Part shown: positions 1 through 11,287 of the stretch, piece after piece | How the letters are laid out: every line of letters begins with the position of its first letter | Numbering within the stretch: position 1 is the first letter of the stretch | Assembly (NCBI GenBank): GCA_021205585.1 | Contig: JAJPXI010000216.1 | Location: forward strand, 1 to 15,808 | Direction of reading: 5' to 3' | From: Oscillospiraceae bacterium | Lineage (GTDB): Bacteria; Bacillota; Clostridia; Oscillospirales; Oscillospiraceae | DNA length: 15,808 nt | Notes under the pieces: model-generated | Seen by the model: the letters and a program-made list of their open reading frames with translations, nothing else | Told to the model about the DNA's origin: nothing | Database searches by the model: none | Program-made: the position numbers and the translations under genes

Positions 1-36
1 CTTTGCCCCAGAAATTCGTGTTCGTTTATATTTTTC

Positions 37-65
37 TTTCTTCTTGAGGGAAAGTGTGCTATACT
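37..65 (+). promoter_or_regulatory. Probable secA promoter
   Basis: A good -10 hexamer, TATACT, lies at 60-65. The best partner 17 bases upstream is only a T-rich TTTCTT at 37-42, so the -35 is weak. The stretch from 1 to 110 is much more AT-rich than the genes that follow, and contains no credible coding sequence. The site would drive the secA-to-purL cluster. The assignment rests on sequence resemblance to a vegetative sigma site only. Confidence 0.45.
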
Positions 66-130
66 TATAGCATCTATACGCAATACACGACACACGGACG
101 GTTCCGTTGCAGACAAAGGAGCGTTGATAT

Positions 131-2890
<2,760 letters not shown>

Positions 2891-2892
2891 GT

Positions 2893-3702
2893 ATGACCTT
2901 ACAGGAGCGAAACGGCGTCCCCTTTGTCCGCGCAGACAACCTGGAGCGGGCCGGCGGGGTGGCCCACGGCTTTTCCACCCGGCGGGGCGGCGTGTCCCAG
3001 GGCATTTTCTCCAGCCTGAACCTGTCGGCCAGCCGGGGGGACGACCCCCAATGCGTGCGGGAAAATTACCGCCGCTTCTGCACCGTCGTCGGCATCCGGG
3101 CCGACCGGCTGGCGCTGACCCGGCAGGTACACGGCTGCACCGTCCGGGCAGTGACGGAGAGGGACGTCCAGCAGGACGTGTGCGTCCCGGCGGAGGCGGA
3201 GTGCGACGCGCTGGTGACCCGAACCCCCGGCCTGGCCCTGGCCGTTTTTACCGCCGACTGCATCCCCATTCTGCTCTACGACCCTGCGGTTCGGGCAGTG
3301 GCCGCCGTCCACGCCGGCTGGCGGGGCACCGCCGGGGATATTGTGGGGCGGACGGTGGAAAAGCTGACCGACTGCTTTGGCAGCCGCCCGGAGGAGGTGC
3401 TGGCCGCCATCGGCCCCGGCATCTCCCGCTGCTGCTTTGAAACCGACGGCGACGTGCCCCAGACCTTGGAGGAGCGGCTCGGCCCCCTGGCCCGGCCCTA
3501 CGTGGAGGCGGGGCCGGAGGGGAAATTTCATGTGGATTTGAAGGCCGTCAACGCCGCCCTGCTCCGGCGGGCGGGGGTGGCCCCCGGCCACATTGAAATC
3601 AGTTCCCACTGCACCGCCTGCCTGCCCAATCTCTACTGGAGCCACCGGGTCACCCAGGGCCGCCGGGGCAACCAGGCCGCTGTGATTATGCTGCGGCCAT
3701 AA
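2893..3702 (+). CDS. pgeF: PgeF/YfiH family multicopper (laccase-domain) protein
   Basis: This 269-aa protein belongs to the DUF152/YfiH family. Members have been described as polyphenol oxidases, as purine nucleoside phosphorylases/adenosine deaminases (LACC1-like), and as PgeF, which corrects mis-incorporated amino acids in peptidoglycan precursors. The metal/active-site set is visible: H80 in RQVHG, C123 in TADC, and H140 in VHAGWRGT. Also typical are GPGISRCCFE and a C-terminal SHRVTQGRRGNQAAVI segment. I chose the ATG at 2893, two bases after the secA stop, over an in-frame ATG at 2836 inside secA, because homologues start close to the conserved core. There is no strong ribosome binding site, so translational coupling to secA is likely. 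The exact substrate cannot be read from the sequence. Confidence 0.9.
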   Translation: MTLQERNGVPFVRADNLERAGGVAHGFSTRRGGVSQGIFSSLNLSASRGDDPQCVRENYRRFCTVVGIRADRLALTRQVHGCTVRAVTERDVQQDVCVPAEAECDALVTRTPGLALAVFTADCIPILLYDPAVRAVAAVHAGWRGTAGDIVGRTVEKLTDCFGSRPEEVLAAIGPGISRCCFETDGDVPQTLEERLGPLARPYVEAGPEGKFHVDLKAVNAALLRRAGVAPGHIEISSHCTACLPNLYWSHRVTQGRRGNQAAVIMLRP

Positions 3703-3716
3703 AAAAGGTGAATTTT

Positions 3717-3950
3717 ATGATGAATCCGTTTTTAACCCTGAACGACGGCACGGAGATTGTCCACTCGGAGATGAAAAGCGACGGCCGCGTGAGGGTCTAT
3801 GTGGAAAAACCGGACGAGAAGGACGGCTTCCACAACGCCGTGTGTTTTCTCCCGGCGTACACATGGGAGCAGGTGTCCGGTTTTTCTCAGGAGGAACTGA
3901 GCCGCTACCAGGAAGTCATTCAATCCACCGCTTCACAAATGATTCATTGA
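3717..3950 (+). CDS. Unrecognised small acidic protein, about 77 aa
   Basis: I do not recognise this protein. It is soluble, acidic, without membrane segments or cysteine motifs (one Cys), and begins MMNPFLTLNDGTEIVHSEMK. The N-terminal half looks like short beta strands and the C-terminal third like an amphipathic helix (FSQEELSRYQEVIQSTASQM). It sits 14 bases after pgeF and 20 bases before the phosphatase gene, inside the secA-purL cluster. The start is ATG 3717 (or the adjacent ATG 3720), preceded by AAAAAAGG at 3701-3708; a GTG at 3708 overlaps that ribosome binding site and is less likely. Conserved spacing on both sides and a good ribosome binding site favour a real gene. No function is proposed. 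Confidence 0.75.
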   Translation: MMNPFLTLNDGTEIVHSEMKSDGRVRVYVEKPDEKDGFHNAVCFLPAYTWEQVSGFSQEELSRYQEVIQSTASQMIH

Positions 3951-3970
3951 GAGATAAAGGAGGCCCTGCC

Positions 3971-5074
3971 GTGCGTGCGGTTGTTCAGAACATCGTCCTT
4001 CCCCCCAACCGGCGGGCCTTTGCTGTCAGCGACATCCACGGGGATTTGGACTGCCTGAAGGGCCTTTTGGATAAGATTCACTTTTCCCGGGACGACATCC
4101 TGCTCCTGCTGGGGGATCTGGTGGAAAAAGGCCCGGAGAATCTGGAGACCCTGCGGTTCATCATGCGCCTGTGCCGCACTCACACGGTCTACCCCCTGGC
4201 GGGCAACTGCGACCGGCTGCTGACGAACCACACCCCCAGCGAGTGGCTCTTTCAGTTCCGGGATCACTGGAATGGCCAGCTGCTGGTCAACGAATTTGCC
4301 CGCCTGCTCCACTTCGTCCTGCGCGGCCCGGAGGACATCGACGCCCTGCGCCGGGAGATTCAAAAGCAGTTCCCGGAGGAGTGGGCCTTTCTCAACGGCC
4401 TGCCCGCCATTCTGGTCAGCCGGGAATATCTGTTCGTCCACGGGGGCGTCCCCGGGGAGGAGAGCTTAAGCCGCCTGGAGGAGCTGGAGGAACACGCCTG
4501 CACCAAAAACGACGATTTTTTGAACCAGGGCTATTCCTTTCAGAGCAAATGGTGCGTGGTGGGCCACTGGCCGGCCACCCTGTACCGGGAAAAGCTGCCC
4601 AGCTGCAACCCCCTGATCGAGCCCCGGCGGAAAATCATCAGCATCGACGGGGGCCGCTCGGTGAAAAAGGACGGCCAGCTCAATGCCCTGCTGCTGCCCC
4701 CGAAGCCCGACGGCCAATTCCCCTTCGTCAGTTTTGACGGCTTCCCCCAGGCCGAAGCCCTGGACTTCCAGCCGCCCTCGGAGACGTGGGTCAACATCCG
4801 CTACGGGGACAACGCCGTGGAGGTACTGCACTGGGGCGGGGAGTTTTCCACCTGCCGCCACCGGTCCTCCGGGGCGGTGCTGGAGGTGCCCACCCAGGAC
4901 ATCTGGCAGTCCCACCGGGGCACCTTCTGCGAGGATTTTACCGACTACGCCCTGCCGGTGCAGCCGGGGGACAGGCTCTGCGTGGTGGCCGAAACCAGCC
5001 GGGGATACCTGGTGAAAAAGGACGGCGCGGGGGGCTGGTACACCGGGCGGCTGTCCCCGCTGGAGGGGACATAA
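3971..5074 (+). CDS. Calcineurin-like metallophosphatase with C-terminal extension
   Basis: This is a 367-aa metallophosphoesterase, probably a cytoplasmic phosphatase of unknown substrate. The metal-binding motifs run in order: SDIHGD (D21, H23), GDLVEKG (D49), GNCD (N79, D81), FVHGGVP (H157) and VVGHWP (H199). GNCD replaces the GNHD/GNHE of PPP enzymes; GNCD is also found in YfcE/MJ0936-type phosphodiesterases, so activity is not ruled out. After about residue 235 comes a roughly 130-residue extension with a strand-rich, SH3-like look (LCVVAETSRGYLVKKDG). I chose the GTG start at 3971 because AAAGGAGG at 3956-3963 lies seven bases upstream; a longer frame open from 3842 overlaps the 77-aa gene in another frame and lacks a good site. 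It is followed closely by a small membrane-protein gene. Confidence 0.85.
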   Translation: MRAVVQNIVLPPNRRAFAVSDIHGDLDCLKGLLDKIHFSRDDILLLLGDLVEKGPENLETLRFIMRLCRTHTVYPLAGNCDRLLTNHTPSEWLFQFRDHWNGQLLVNEFARLLHFVLRGPEDIDALRREIQKQFPEEWAFLNGLPAILVSREYLFVHGGVPGEESLSRLEELEEHACTKNDDFLNQGYSFQSKWCVVGHWPATLYREKLPSCNPLIEPRRKIISIDGGRSVKKDGQLNALLLPPKPDGQFPFVSFDGFPQAEALDFQPPSETWVNIRYGDNAVEVLHWGGEFSTCRHRSSGAVLEVPTQDIWQSHRGTFCEDFTDYALPVQPGDRLCVVAETSRGYLVKKDGAGGWYTGRLSPLEGT

Positions 5075-5095
5075 AGGACGCGGGAGGCGAAGAGC

Positions 5096-5416
5096 ATGGA
5101 ATATTTATTTGAATTTCTCCTGGATCTGACCCTGGACGGCCTGTTCGGCCTGGCCGGCGGCGGCGGGACGGTGCGGGGCAAAAACATCCCCAGAACCGTC
5201 CGCTGGGCGGCGCTGATTTTGTCGGCGCTGGTTTTTTTAGCGGTTTTCGGCTTTATCCTTGGCTGCGGCGTGCTGCTGTTGAAAACCAGCGTCGTGTCGG
5301 GCCTGATCGTCATCCTGCTGGGCCTGCTTTTGCTGGCGGGGCTGGTTTTGAAAGGGTATTACCATCTCAAGCGCGTGAGGGAGAAGCGCTGTGAACAGGA
5401 AGGGGAAGAAAAATGA
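5096..5416 (+). CDS. Small two-helix membrane protein
   Basis: This is a 106-aa protein of unknown function. An N-terminal hydrophobic/amphipathic stretch with a GGGG run is followed by two predicted transmembrane helices, about residues 36-59 and 62-88, and a short basic then acidic tail (HLKRVREKRCEQEGEEK). The positive charges before the first helix and after the second suggest both ends are cytoplasmic. The ATG at 5096 is preceded by GGGAGG at 5083-5088. Its stop overlaps the purL start (ATGA at 5413-5416), so translation of purL is probably coupled to it. The gene lies in the secA-purL cluster and no homologue is recognised by eye. Confidence 0.8.
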   Translation: MEYLFEFLLDLTLDGLFGLAGGGGTVRGKNIPRTVRWAALILSALVFLAVFGFILGCGVLLLKTSVVSGLIVILLGLLLLAGLVLKGYYHLKRVREKRCEQEGEEK

Positions 5417-8400
5417 GCAAGGTATATCGCTGCTTTTCGGAAAAGCGGCCCGGCTTCGACGGCCAGGCCCAGGCCCTGCTGGCCCAGCTGCGGGAGCAAC
5501 TGGGGGCGGACGGCCTGACCGGCCTGCGGGTACTCTGCCGCTACGACGTGGAAGGCATCAGCGAGGAGGTCTACCGGCAGGCCCGGCTGGGGGTGTTCTC
5601 CGAGCCCCAGGTGGACGACGTGTACGACGAGGAGTTCCCCTTCAGGGAGGGCACCGTGCTGGCGGTGGAGTCCCTGCCCGGACAGTACGACCAGCGGGCC
5701 GACTCGGCGGCCCAGTGCATCCAGCTGCTGGCCGGGGGGGAGCGCCCCGCTGTGCGCTGCGCCTGCGTTTATGTGCTGGAGGGGGAGCTGGCCCAGGGGC
5801 AGCTTGAAAAAATCGAGGGCTACCTTATCAACCCGGTGGAGTGCCGCCGGGCCGGACTGGACAAACCGGACACCCTGACGGCCTCCCACCCGGAGCCGGA
5901 GGACGTGCCCGCTCTGGAGGGCTTTTGCGCCCTGGATGAAGATGGGCTGGCGGCCCTGCTGGAGGAGTACGGCCTGGCCATGGATTTGGCCGACCTGGGC
6001 TTTTTGCAGAATTATTTCAAGGAGGAGGGCCGGGACCCCACCGTGACCGAACTGCGGGTGGTGGACACCTACTGGTCCGACCACTGCCGCCACACCACCT
6101 TTTCCACCCACCTTGACCGGGTGGAAATCGACGACCCCGCCGTCCGGGCCGCCTATGAGCGCTACCTGGCCCTGCGCCAGGAGGTCTACGGGCCGGAGGG
6201 GGCCGCCCGGCGGCCCCAGACCCTGATGGATTTGGGCACCATCGGGGCCAAGGCCCTGAAAAAGCGGGGCCTGCTGCCCCAGCTGGACGAGAGCGAGGAG
6301 ATCAACGCCTGCTCCATCCACGTCAACGCCCAGGTGGACGGGGAAAACCAGGACTGGCTGCTGATGTTCAAAAACGAGACTCACAACCACCCCACCGAGA
6401 TAGAGCCCTTCGGCGGCGCGGCCACCTGCATCGGCGGCTGCATCCGGGATCCCCTCTCCGGGCGGGCCTACGTCCACCAGGCCATGCGCGTCACCGGCGG
6501 CGGCGACCCCAGGGTTCCCCTGGAGCAGACCACCCCCGGCAAACTGCCCCAGCGCAAGCTGGCCCAAACGGCGGCCGCCGGGTATTCCTCCTACGGCAAC
6601 CAGATCGGCCTGGCTACCGGCCATGTGGCCGAGGTCTACCACCCCGGATACATCGCCAAGCGCCTGGAGTGCGGCGCGGTAGCGGCCGCCGCCCCGGCGG
6701 AGAACGTGCGCCGGGAGCGCCCCGCCCCCGGAGACGTCATCCTGCTCCTGGGCGGGCGCACCGGGCGGGACGGCATCGGCGGGGCCACCGGCTCCTCCAA
6801 AAGCCACAACCAATCCTCCCTATCCACCATGGCCTCCGAAGTGCAAAAGGGCAACCCCCCGGAGGAGCGCAAACTCCAGCGCCTGTTCCGAAACGCGGAT
6901 GTGACCCGACTGGTGAAGCGGTGCAACGATTTCGGGGCCGGGGGCGTCAGCGTGGCCATCGGGGAGCTGGCCGACGGGGTGCGCATCGACCTGGACGCTG
7001 TGCGCAAAAAGTACGACGGCCTGGACGGCACGGAGCTGGCCATCTCCGAGTCCCAGGAGCGCATGGCCGTGGTGGTGGCCCCGGAGGACGAGGGGGCTTT
7101 CATCGGGGCCGCGGAAAAAGAAAATCTGGAGGCCTACCGGGTGGCGGTGGTGACGCAGGAGCCCCGGATGGTCATGACCTGGCGGGGCAAGACCCTGACC
7201 GACCTGTCCCGGGACTTCCTCAACACCAACGGCGCGGCCCGGCACACCGGCATCCATGTCCCCCTGCGGGATCGCGCCCCTCTGGAGCAGGAGCAATTCC
7301 ATTCCTTAACAGAAATGGCCTCCAGCCTGTCCTGCGCCAGCCGCCGGGGGCTGGTGGAGCGGTTCGACGGCTCCATCGGCGCGGGCAGCCTGCTGATGCC
7401 CTTCGGCGGGCGCACCCAGACCACCCCCGCCCAGGCCATGGCCGCCCTGCTGCCCGTCCTGCCGGGCCAGCAGACCGACCAGGGTTCCGTAATGGCCTGG
7501 GGGTTCGACCCGGATCGCTCCTGCGTGGATCCCTTCGAGGGAGCCTACGGCGCCGTCTACACCTCGGTGGCCAAGCTGGTGGCGGCGGGGGGCGACTACC
7601 GCCTGGCCTATCTCAGCCTGCAGGAATTTTTTGAAAAGCTCCGGGACGACCCGGAGCGCTGGGGCAAGCCCTTCTCCGCCCTGCTGGGGGCGCTGGAGGC
7701 CCAGATGGAAATCGGCGCGGCGGCCATCGGGGGCAAGGACTCCATGTCCGGTTCCTTCCTGAACCTGGACGTGCCCCCCACCCTGATTTCCTTCGCCATC
7801 GCCCCCATCCGTGCGGGGGAGCTGCTCTCCCCGGAGTTTAAGCAGCCGGGCCGCCCGGTCTGCCTGTTCGCCCCCGCCGACGCCACGGCGGACAGCCAGA
7901 AGGCGGCCTGGGAGCGGCTGTACGAGCTGCACAAACAGGGCAAAGTGGCCGCCGCCTGGGCGGTGGAGTACGGGACGGCCCAGGCGGTGATGAATATGTC
8001 CTTTGGCAACCGCATCGGGTTCCGGGCCTCGGAGCAGGCCAGGGAGTTGCCCTGGTTTACCTGTTTCCCCGGCTCCATCGTGGCCGAGCTGACCCAGGAG
8101 GCGGAGCTGCCCGGCGTCATGCTCCTGGGGCATACCACCCGGGAACCGGTCATCGACCTGGGGGACGACCGGGCGGACATCGAGACGCTGCTGGCGCTGA
8201 ATGAGGAGGTGCTGGAGAGCGTCTACCCCACCCGCACCCCGGAGGTGGCGGGAGAGGTTCCAACCGCCGCCTGCGGGCGCCGGGCGCCCATCGTGGCCAA
8301 AAGCCGCTATGCCCGTCCCCGGGCGGTTATCCCCGTGTTCCCCGGCACCAACTGCGAGTACGACACCGCCGCCGCCTGCCTGCGCGCCGGCATTGAGCCG

Positions 8401-9111
8401 GAGGTGCTGGTGGTGCGCAACCTGACCGGCCAGGCCCTGGCCCAGTCAGCCTGGGCCCTGGAGGGGGCCATCCGCCGCAGCCAGATGCTCATCCTGCCCG
8501 GCGGCTTCTCCGGCGGGGACGAGCCGGAGGGGGCGGCCAAGTTTATCTGCGCCTTCCTGCGCAGCCCCCGGCTGGCCGACGCCGTCCACGAGCTGCTGAA
8601 AAGCCGGGACGGCCTGGCCCTGGGCATCTGCAACGGGTTCCAGGCTCTGGTCAAGCTGGGGCTGGTGCCCTACGGGGAGATCCGCCCGGCGGCCCAGGAC
8701 GGCCCCACCTTGACTTTCAACGCCATCGGCCGTCACCAGAGCCGGTATGTCCAGACCCGCGTTTCCTCCCTCCAGTCCCCCTGGATGCTGTGCAGCCAGC
8801 TGGGGCAGGTGTATACTGTGCCGGTGTCCCACGGGGAGGGCCGCTTCGCCGCCCCGGCGGCGCTGGTGGAGGATCTGCTGGAGCGGGGCCAGGTGGCCAC
8901 ACAGTATGTGGACCTGTCGGGCCGCCCCTCCATGTCCATCGACGCCAACCCCAACGGCTCGGTCTGCGCCATCGAGGGCATTTTCTCCCCTGACGGGCGG
9001 GTGTTCGGCAAAATGGGCCACTCGGAGCGCTCCGGCCCCTGCCTGGCCCGGAACATCCCCGGCGACAAGCGCCAGCCCCTGTTCGAGTCCGGGGCGCTGT
9101 ACTACCGCTGA
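5413..9111 (+). CDS. purL: Phosphoribosylformylglycinamidine synthase, single-chain form
   Basis: This 1232-aa enzyme converts FGAR, glutamine and ATP into FGAM, the fourth step of purine synthesis. It is the single-chain form typical of many Clostridia, with an N-terminal linker/PurS-like part, two AIRS-type synthetase repeats (VVDTYWSDHCRHTTF, ETHNHPTEIEPFGGAAT, NDFGAGGVSVAIGELADGV, IGGKDSMSGSF) and a C-terminal class I glutaminase domain. The glutaminase triad is visible: C1073 in LGICNGFQ, and H1140 and E1142 in SHGEGRF. The ATG overlaps the stop of the preceding membrane-protein gene, with GGAAGGGG shortly upstream. No other purine gene is in the window, so it is separated from any pur operon here. 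The identification is firm; the split between clostridial and proteobacterial subtypes is by length and general appearance. Confidence 0.96.
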   Translation: MSKVYRCFSEKRPGFDGQAQALLAQLREQLGADGLTGLRVLCRYDVEGISEEVYRQARLGVFSEPQVDDVYDEEFPFREGTVLAVESLPGQYDQRADSAAQCIQLLAGGERPAVRCACVYVLEGELAQGQLEKIEGYLINPVECRRAGLDKPDTLTASHPEPEDVPALEGFCALDEDGLAALLEEYGLAMDLADLGFLQNYFKEEGRDPTVTELRVVDTYWSDHCRHTTFSTHLDRVEIDDPAVRAAYERYLALRQEVYGPEGAARRPQTLMDLGTIGAKALKKRGLLPQLDESEEINACSIHVNAQVDGENQDWLLMFKNETHNHPTEIEPFGGAATCIGGCIRDPLSGRAYVHQAMRVTGGGDPRVPLEQTTPGKLPQRKLAQTAAAGYSSYGNQIGLATGHVAEVYHPGYIAKRLECGAVAAAAPAENVRRERPAPGDVILLLGGRTGRDGIGGATGSSKSHNQSSLSTMASEVQKGNPPEERKLQRLFRNADVTRLVKRCNDFGAGGVSVAIGELADGVRIDLDAVRKKYDGLDGTELAISESQERMAVVVAPEDEGAFIGAAEKENLEAYRVAVVTQEPRMVMTWRGKTLTDLSRDFLNTNGAARHTGIHVPLRDRAPLEQEQFHSLTEMASSLSCASRRGLVERFDGSIGAGSLLMPFGGRTQTTPAQAMAALLPVLPGQQTDQGSVMAWGFDPDRSCVDPFEGAYGAVYTSVAKLVAAGGDYRLAYLSLQEFFEKLRDDPERWGKPFSALLGALEAQMEIGAAAIGGKDSMSGSFLNLDVPPTLISFAIAPIRAGELLSPEFKQPGRPVCLFAPADATADSQKAAWERLYELHKQGKVAAAWAVEYGTAQAVMNMSFGNRIGFRASEQARELPWFTCFPGSIVAELTQEAELPGVMLLGHTTREPVIDLGDDRADIETLLALNEEVLESVYPTRTPEVAGEVPTAACGRRAPIVAKSRYARPRAVIPVFPGTNCEYDTAAACLRAGIEPEVLVVRNLTGQALAQSAWALEGAIRRSQMLILPGGFSGGDEPEGAAKFICAFLRSPRLADAVHELLKSRDGLALGICNGFQALVKLGLVPYGEIRPAAQDGPTLTFNAIGRHQSRYVQTRVSSLQSPWMLCSQLGQVYTVPVSHGEGRFAAPAALVEDLLERGQVATQYVDLSGRPSMSIDANPNGSVCAIEGIFSPDGRVFGKMGHSERSGPCLARNIPGDKRQPLFESGALYYR

Positions 9112-9127
9112 AATTCGCCGCTCGACT

Positions 9128-9156
9128 TTGACATCCGGGGAATCATCTGGTATAAT
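9128..9156 (+). promoter_or_regulatory. Consensus vegetative promoter
   Basis: TTGACA at 9128-9133 and TATAAT at 9151-9156 are separated by exactly 17 bases, a perfect match to the housekeeping sigma consensus. Transcription would start near 9163 and give a leader of about 65 bases with only a small GC hairpin near 9191-9200. The site lies 17 bases after the purL stop and drives the glycosyltransferase-mutY-radical SAM unit. Confidence 0.9.
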
Positions 9157-9228
9157 GTAGAAAACTAATTCTAAGCGGTATCCAATGTCTCCCTGCGAGG
9201 GGCTTTCGGATGAAAGGGGAAAGGCATA

Positions 9229-10245
9229 ATGAAGCTGCTCTCTGTGGCGGTGCCTTGTTATAATTCTCAGGACTATATGTGCCACTGCGTGGAAACCCTG
9301 CTCACCGGCGGCCAGGCGGTGGAGATCCTTATTGTGGACGACGGTTCCACCGACGAAACCGGGGCCATTGCCGACCGGCTGGAGCGGGAGCACCCCGGCG
9401 TCGTCCGGGCCGTCCACCAGGCCAACGCAGGCCACGGCGGGGCGGTGATGGCCGGGCTGGCCCAGGCCCAGGGCCTGTACTTCAAGGTGGTGGACAGCGA
9501 CGACTGGGTGGATCCCCAGGCCCTGGCCGAAATTTTGCAAAAGCTGGAGCAGTTTGGGCGCATGGAGCGGCCGGTGGACGTACTGGTCAGCAATTACATT
9601 TATGACAAAGTTGGGGTGACCCATAAAAAGGCCATCCGTTACGAAGGGGCCCTGCCCGTCGGGCAGGTGCTGACCTGGGATCAGGTGGGCGTTTTCCGCA
9701 AGGGGCAGTACCTGCTGATGCACGCGCTGATGTACCGCACCCAGCTGTTGCGGCAGTGCGGGCTGGATCTGCCCCGGCACACCTTCTATGTAGACAACCT
9801 GTACGCCTACACCCCCCTGGCCTCGGTGCGCACGCTGTACTATATGGACGTGGATCTGTACCACTACTTCATCGGCCGGGAGGGCCAGTCGGTGCAGGAA
9901 GAGGTGATGATCAGCCGCATTGACCAGCAGCTGCAGGTCAACCGGCTGATGCTGGAGCAGGTGGATCTGCCCAGGGTGTCCCACAAGGGGCAGCAGCGCT
10001 ATCTGCTCAACTATCTGGAAATCGTCACCGCCATCTCCTCCATCCTGCTAATCCGCTCCGGCACGCCGGAGGCCCTGGAGAAAAAGCAGGCCCTGTGGCA
10101 GCACATCCAGGACCACTACCCCTGGGTGTACCGCCGCCTGCGCCGGCGCATCATCGGCGTGTCCATGAACCTGCCCGGCAGGGTGGGCCGGGGCGTCTCC
10201 TCCAGCATATACAGAATTTGCCGCAGAATATTCGGCTTTAATTAA
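9229..10245 (+). CDS. Family 2 glycosyltransferase
   Basis: This 338-aa protein is a GT2-type (GT-A fold) glycosyltransferase, likely to move a sugar from a nucleotide-sugar donor to a cell-surface or secreted glycan. The start of the fold is typical (LLSVAVPCYNSQDYM), with the nucleotide-binding VDDGSTDE at about residues 37-44 and the metal-binding VDSDDW at about 88-93. The C-terminal third is helical and strongly basic (YRRLRRRIIG), with no clear transmembrane helix, so it may sit at the membrane surface. The ATG follows an AAAGGGGAAAGG ribosome binding site. It is first in its unit and is separated from mutY by one base. Acceptor and donor cannot be told from the sequence. Confidence 0.9.
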   Translation: MKLLSVAVPCYNSQDYMCHCVETLLTGGQAVEILIVDDGSTDETGAIADRLEREHPGVVRAVHQANAGHGGAVMAGLAQAQGLYFKVVDSDDWVDPQALAEILQKLEQFGRMERPVDVLVSNYIYDKVGVTHKKAIRYEGALPVGQVLTWDQVGVFRKGQYLLMHALMYRTQLLRQCGLDLPRHTFYVDNLYAYTPLASVRTLYYMDVDLYHYFIGREGQSVQEEVMISRIDQQLQVNRLMLEQVDLPRVSHKGQQRYLLNYLEIVTAISSILLIRSGTPEALEKKQALWQHIQDHYPWVYRRLRRRIIGVSMNLPGRVGRGVSSSIYRICRRIFGFN

Positions 10246-10246
10246 A

Positions 10247-11287
10247 ATGGATCAGCCTCTCTCCCAACTGCCCATCCCCCTGCTGCGCTGGTACGCGGAA
10301 AACGCGAGGGATCTGCCCTGGCGGCGGGACCCCACGCCCTACCACGTCTGGCTGTCTGAAATCATGCTGCAGCAGACCAGGGTGCAGGCGGTGCTGGGCT
10401 ATTACGAGCGCTTTTTGCAGGTCTGCCCCACGGCGGCCCATCTGGCCCAACTGCCGGAGGAGCGGCTGCTGAAACTGTGGCAGGGCCTGGGCTATTACAG
10501 CCGTGCCCGCAGTCTGCAAAAGGCGGCCCGGATCCTGGTGGAGCGTTACGGCGGCCAGCTGCCCGCCGACTACCGGGCCCTGCTGGCTCTGCCCGGCGTG
10601 GGGGAGTATACGGCGGGGGCCATCGCCTCCATCGCCTTCGGCCTGCCCTGCCCGGCGGTGGACGGCAACGTGCTGCGGGTGGCCGCCCGCCTCACCGGGG
10701 ATTTTACCGACATCTCCACCCCCGCCATGAAGAAAAAAACCGCGGAGCAGATCCGGGAAATCCTCCCCGTGGAGGCCCCCGGCCAGTTTAACCAGGCCCT
10801 GATGGAGCTGGGGGCCACCGTCTGCCTGCCCAACGGGGCCCCCCGGTGCGGGGACTGCCCGGCGCGGGAGCTGTGCCTGGCCCGCCGGCGGGGGCAGACC
10901 GGCCTGCTGCCCGTCAAGGCCCCCCGGAAGCCCCGGCGCGTGGAGGAGCGGGAGGTCTTTCGCATTTTTTATGAGGGCCGCGCGGCCCTGCGCCGCCGCC
11001 CGGAGCGGGGACTGCTGGCCGGCCTGTGGGAATTTCCCAACCACCTCTCCCCCGCCCCCTGCCCGGTGGCCGGGCGGGAGACGGAGCAGGCCCTGGGCCG
11101 GCATATCTTCACCCATGTGGAGTGGCATATGCGCGCCAGGGTCATTCTGGCCCAGGGGCCCAAACTGCCCCAAGGCTGGATTTGGGCCGGGCGGGAGGCG
11201 CTGGAGCGGGACTGCCCTGTCCCCAGCGCCTTCGGCTGCTTCCGCCCACTGGTGGAAAAGTATTTGAAGGAGAAGAAATCGCCGTGA
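10247..11287 (+). CDS. mutY: A/G-specific adenine DNA glycosylase MutY
   Basis: MutY removes adenine mispaired with 8-oxoguanine in DNA. The 346-aa protein has the usual architecture. The helix-hairpin-helix glycosylase domain carries catalytic E38 (SEIMLQQTRV) and D139 (AVDGNVLRV), with the LPGVGEYTAGAI hairpin before it. An iron-sulfur loop has C193, C201, C204 and C210. The C-terminal NUDIX-like 8-oxoG recognition domain includes LLAGLWEFPNH and HIFTHVEWHM. The first spacing in the iron-sulfur loop is C-x7-C rather than the C-x6-C of E. coli; I believe this is common in Clostridia. The ATG is one base after the glycosyltransferase stop and has no strong ribosome binding site of its own, so it is probably translationally coupled. 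Its TGA overlaps the GTG of the next gene. Confidence 0.95.
   Translation: MDQPLSQLPIPLLRWYAENARDLPWRRDPTPYHVWLSEIMLQQTRVQAVLGYYERFLQVCPTAAHLAQLPEERLLKLWQGLGYYSRARSLQKAARILVERYGGQLPADYRALLALPGVGEYTAGAIASIAFGLPCPAVDGNVLRVAARLTGDFTDISTPAMKKKTAEQIREILPVEAPGQFNQALMELGATVCLPNGAPRCGDCPARELCLARRRGQTGLLPVKAPRKPRRVEEREVFRIFYEGRAALRRRPERGLLAGLWEFPNHLSPAPCPVAGRETEQALGRHIFTHVEWHMRARVILAQGPKLPQGWIWAGREALERDCPVPSAFGCFRPLVEKYLKEKKSP

Noticed and set aside
3842..3970. Longer start for the phosphatase overlapping the 77-aa gene
   Set aside because: A GTG at 3971 has an AAAGGAGG site seven bases upstream, and the added residues look like out-of-frame translation.
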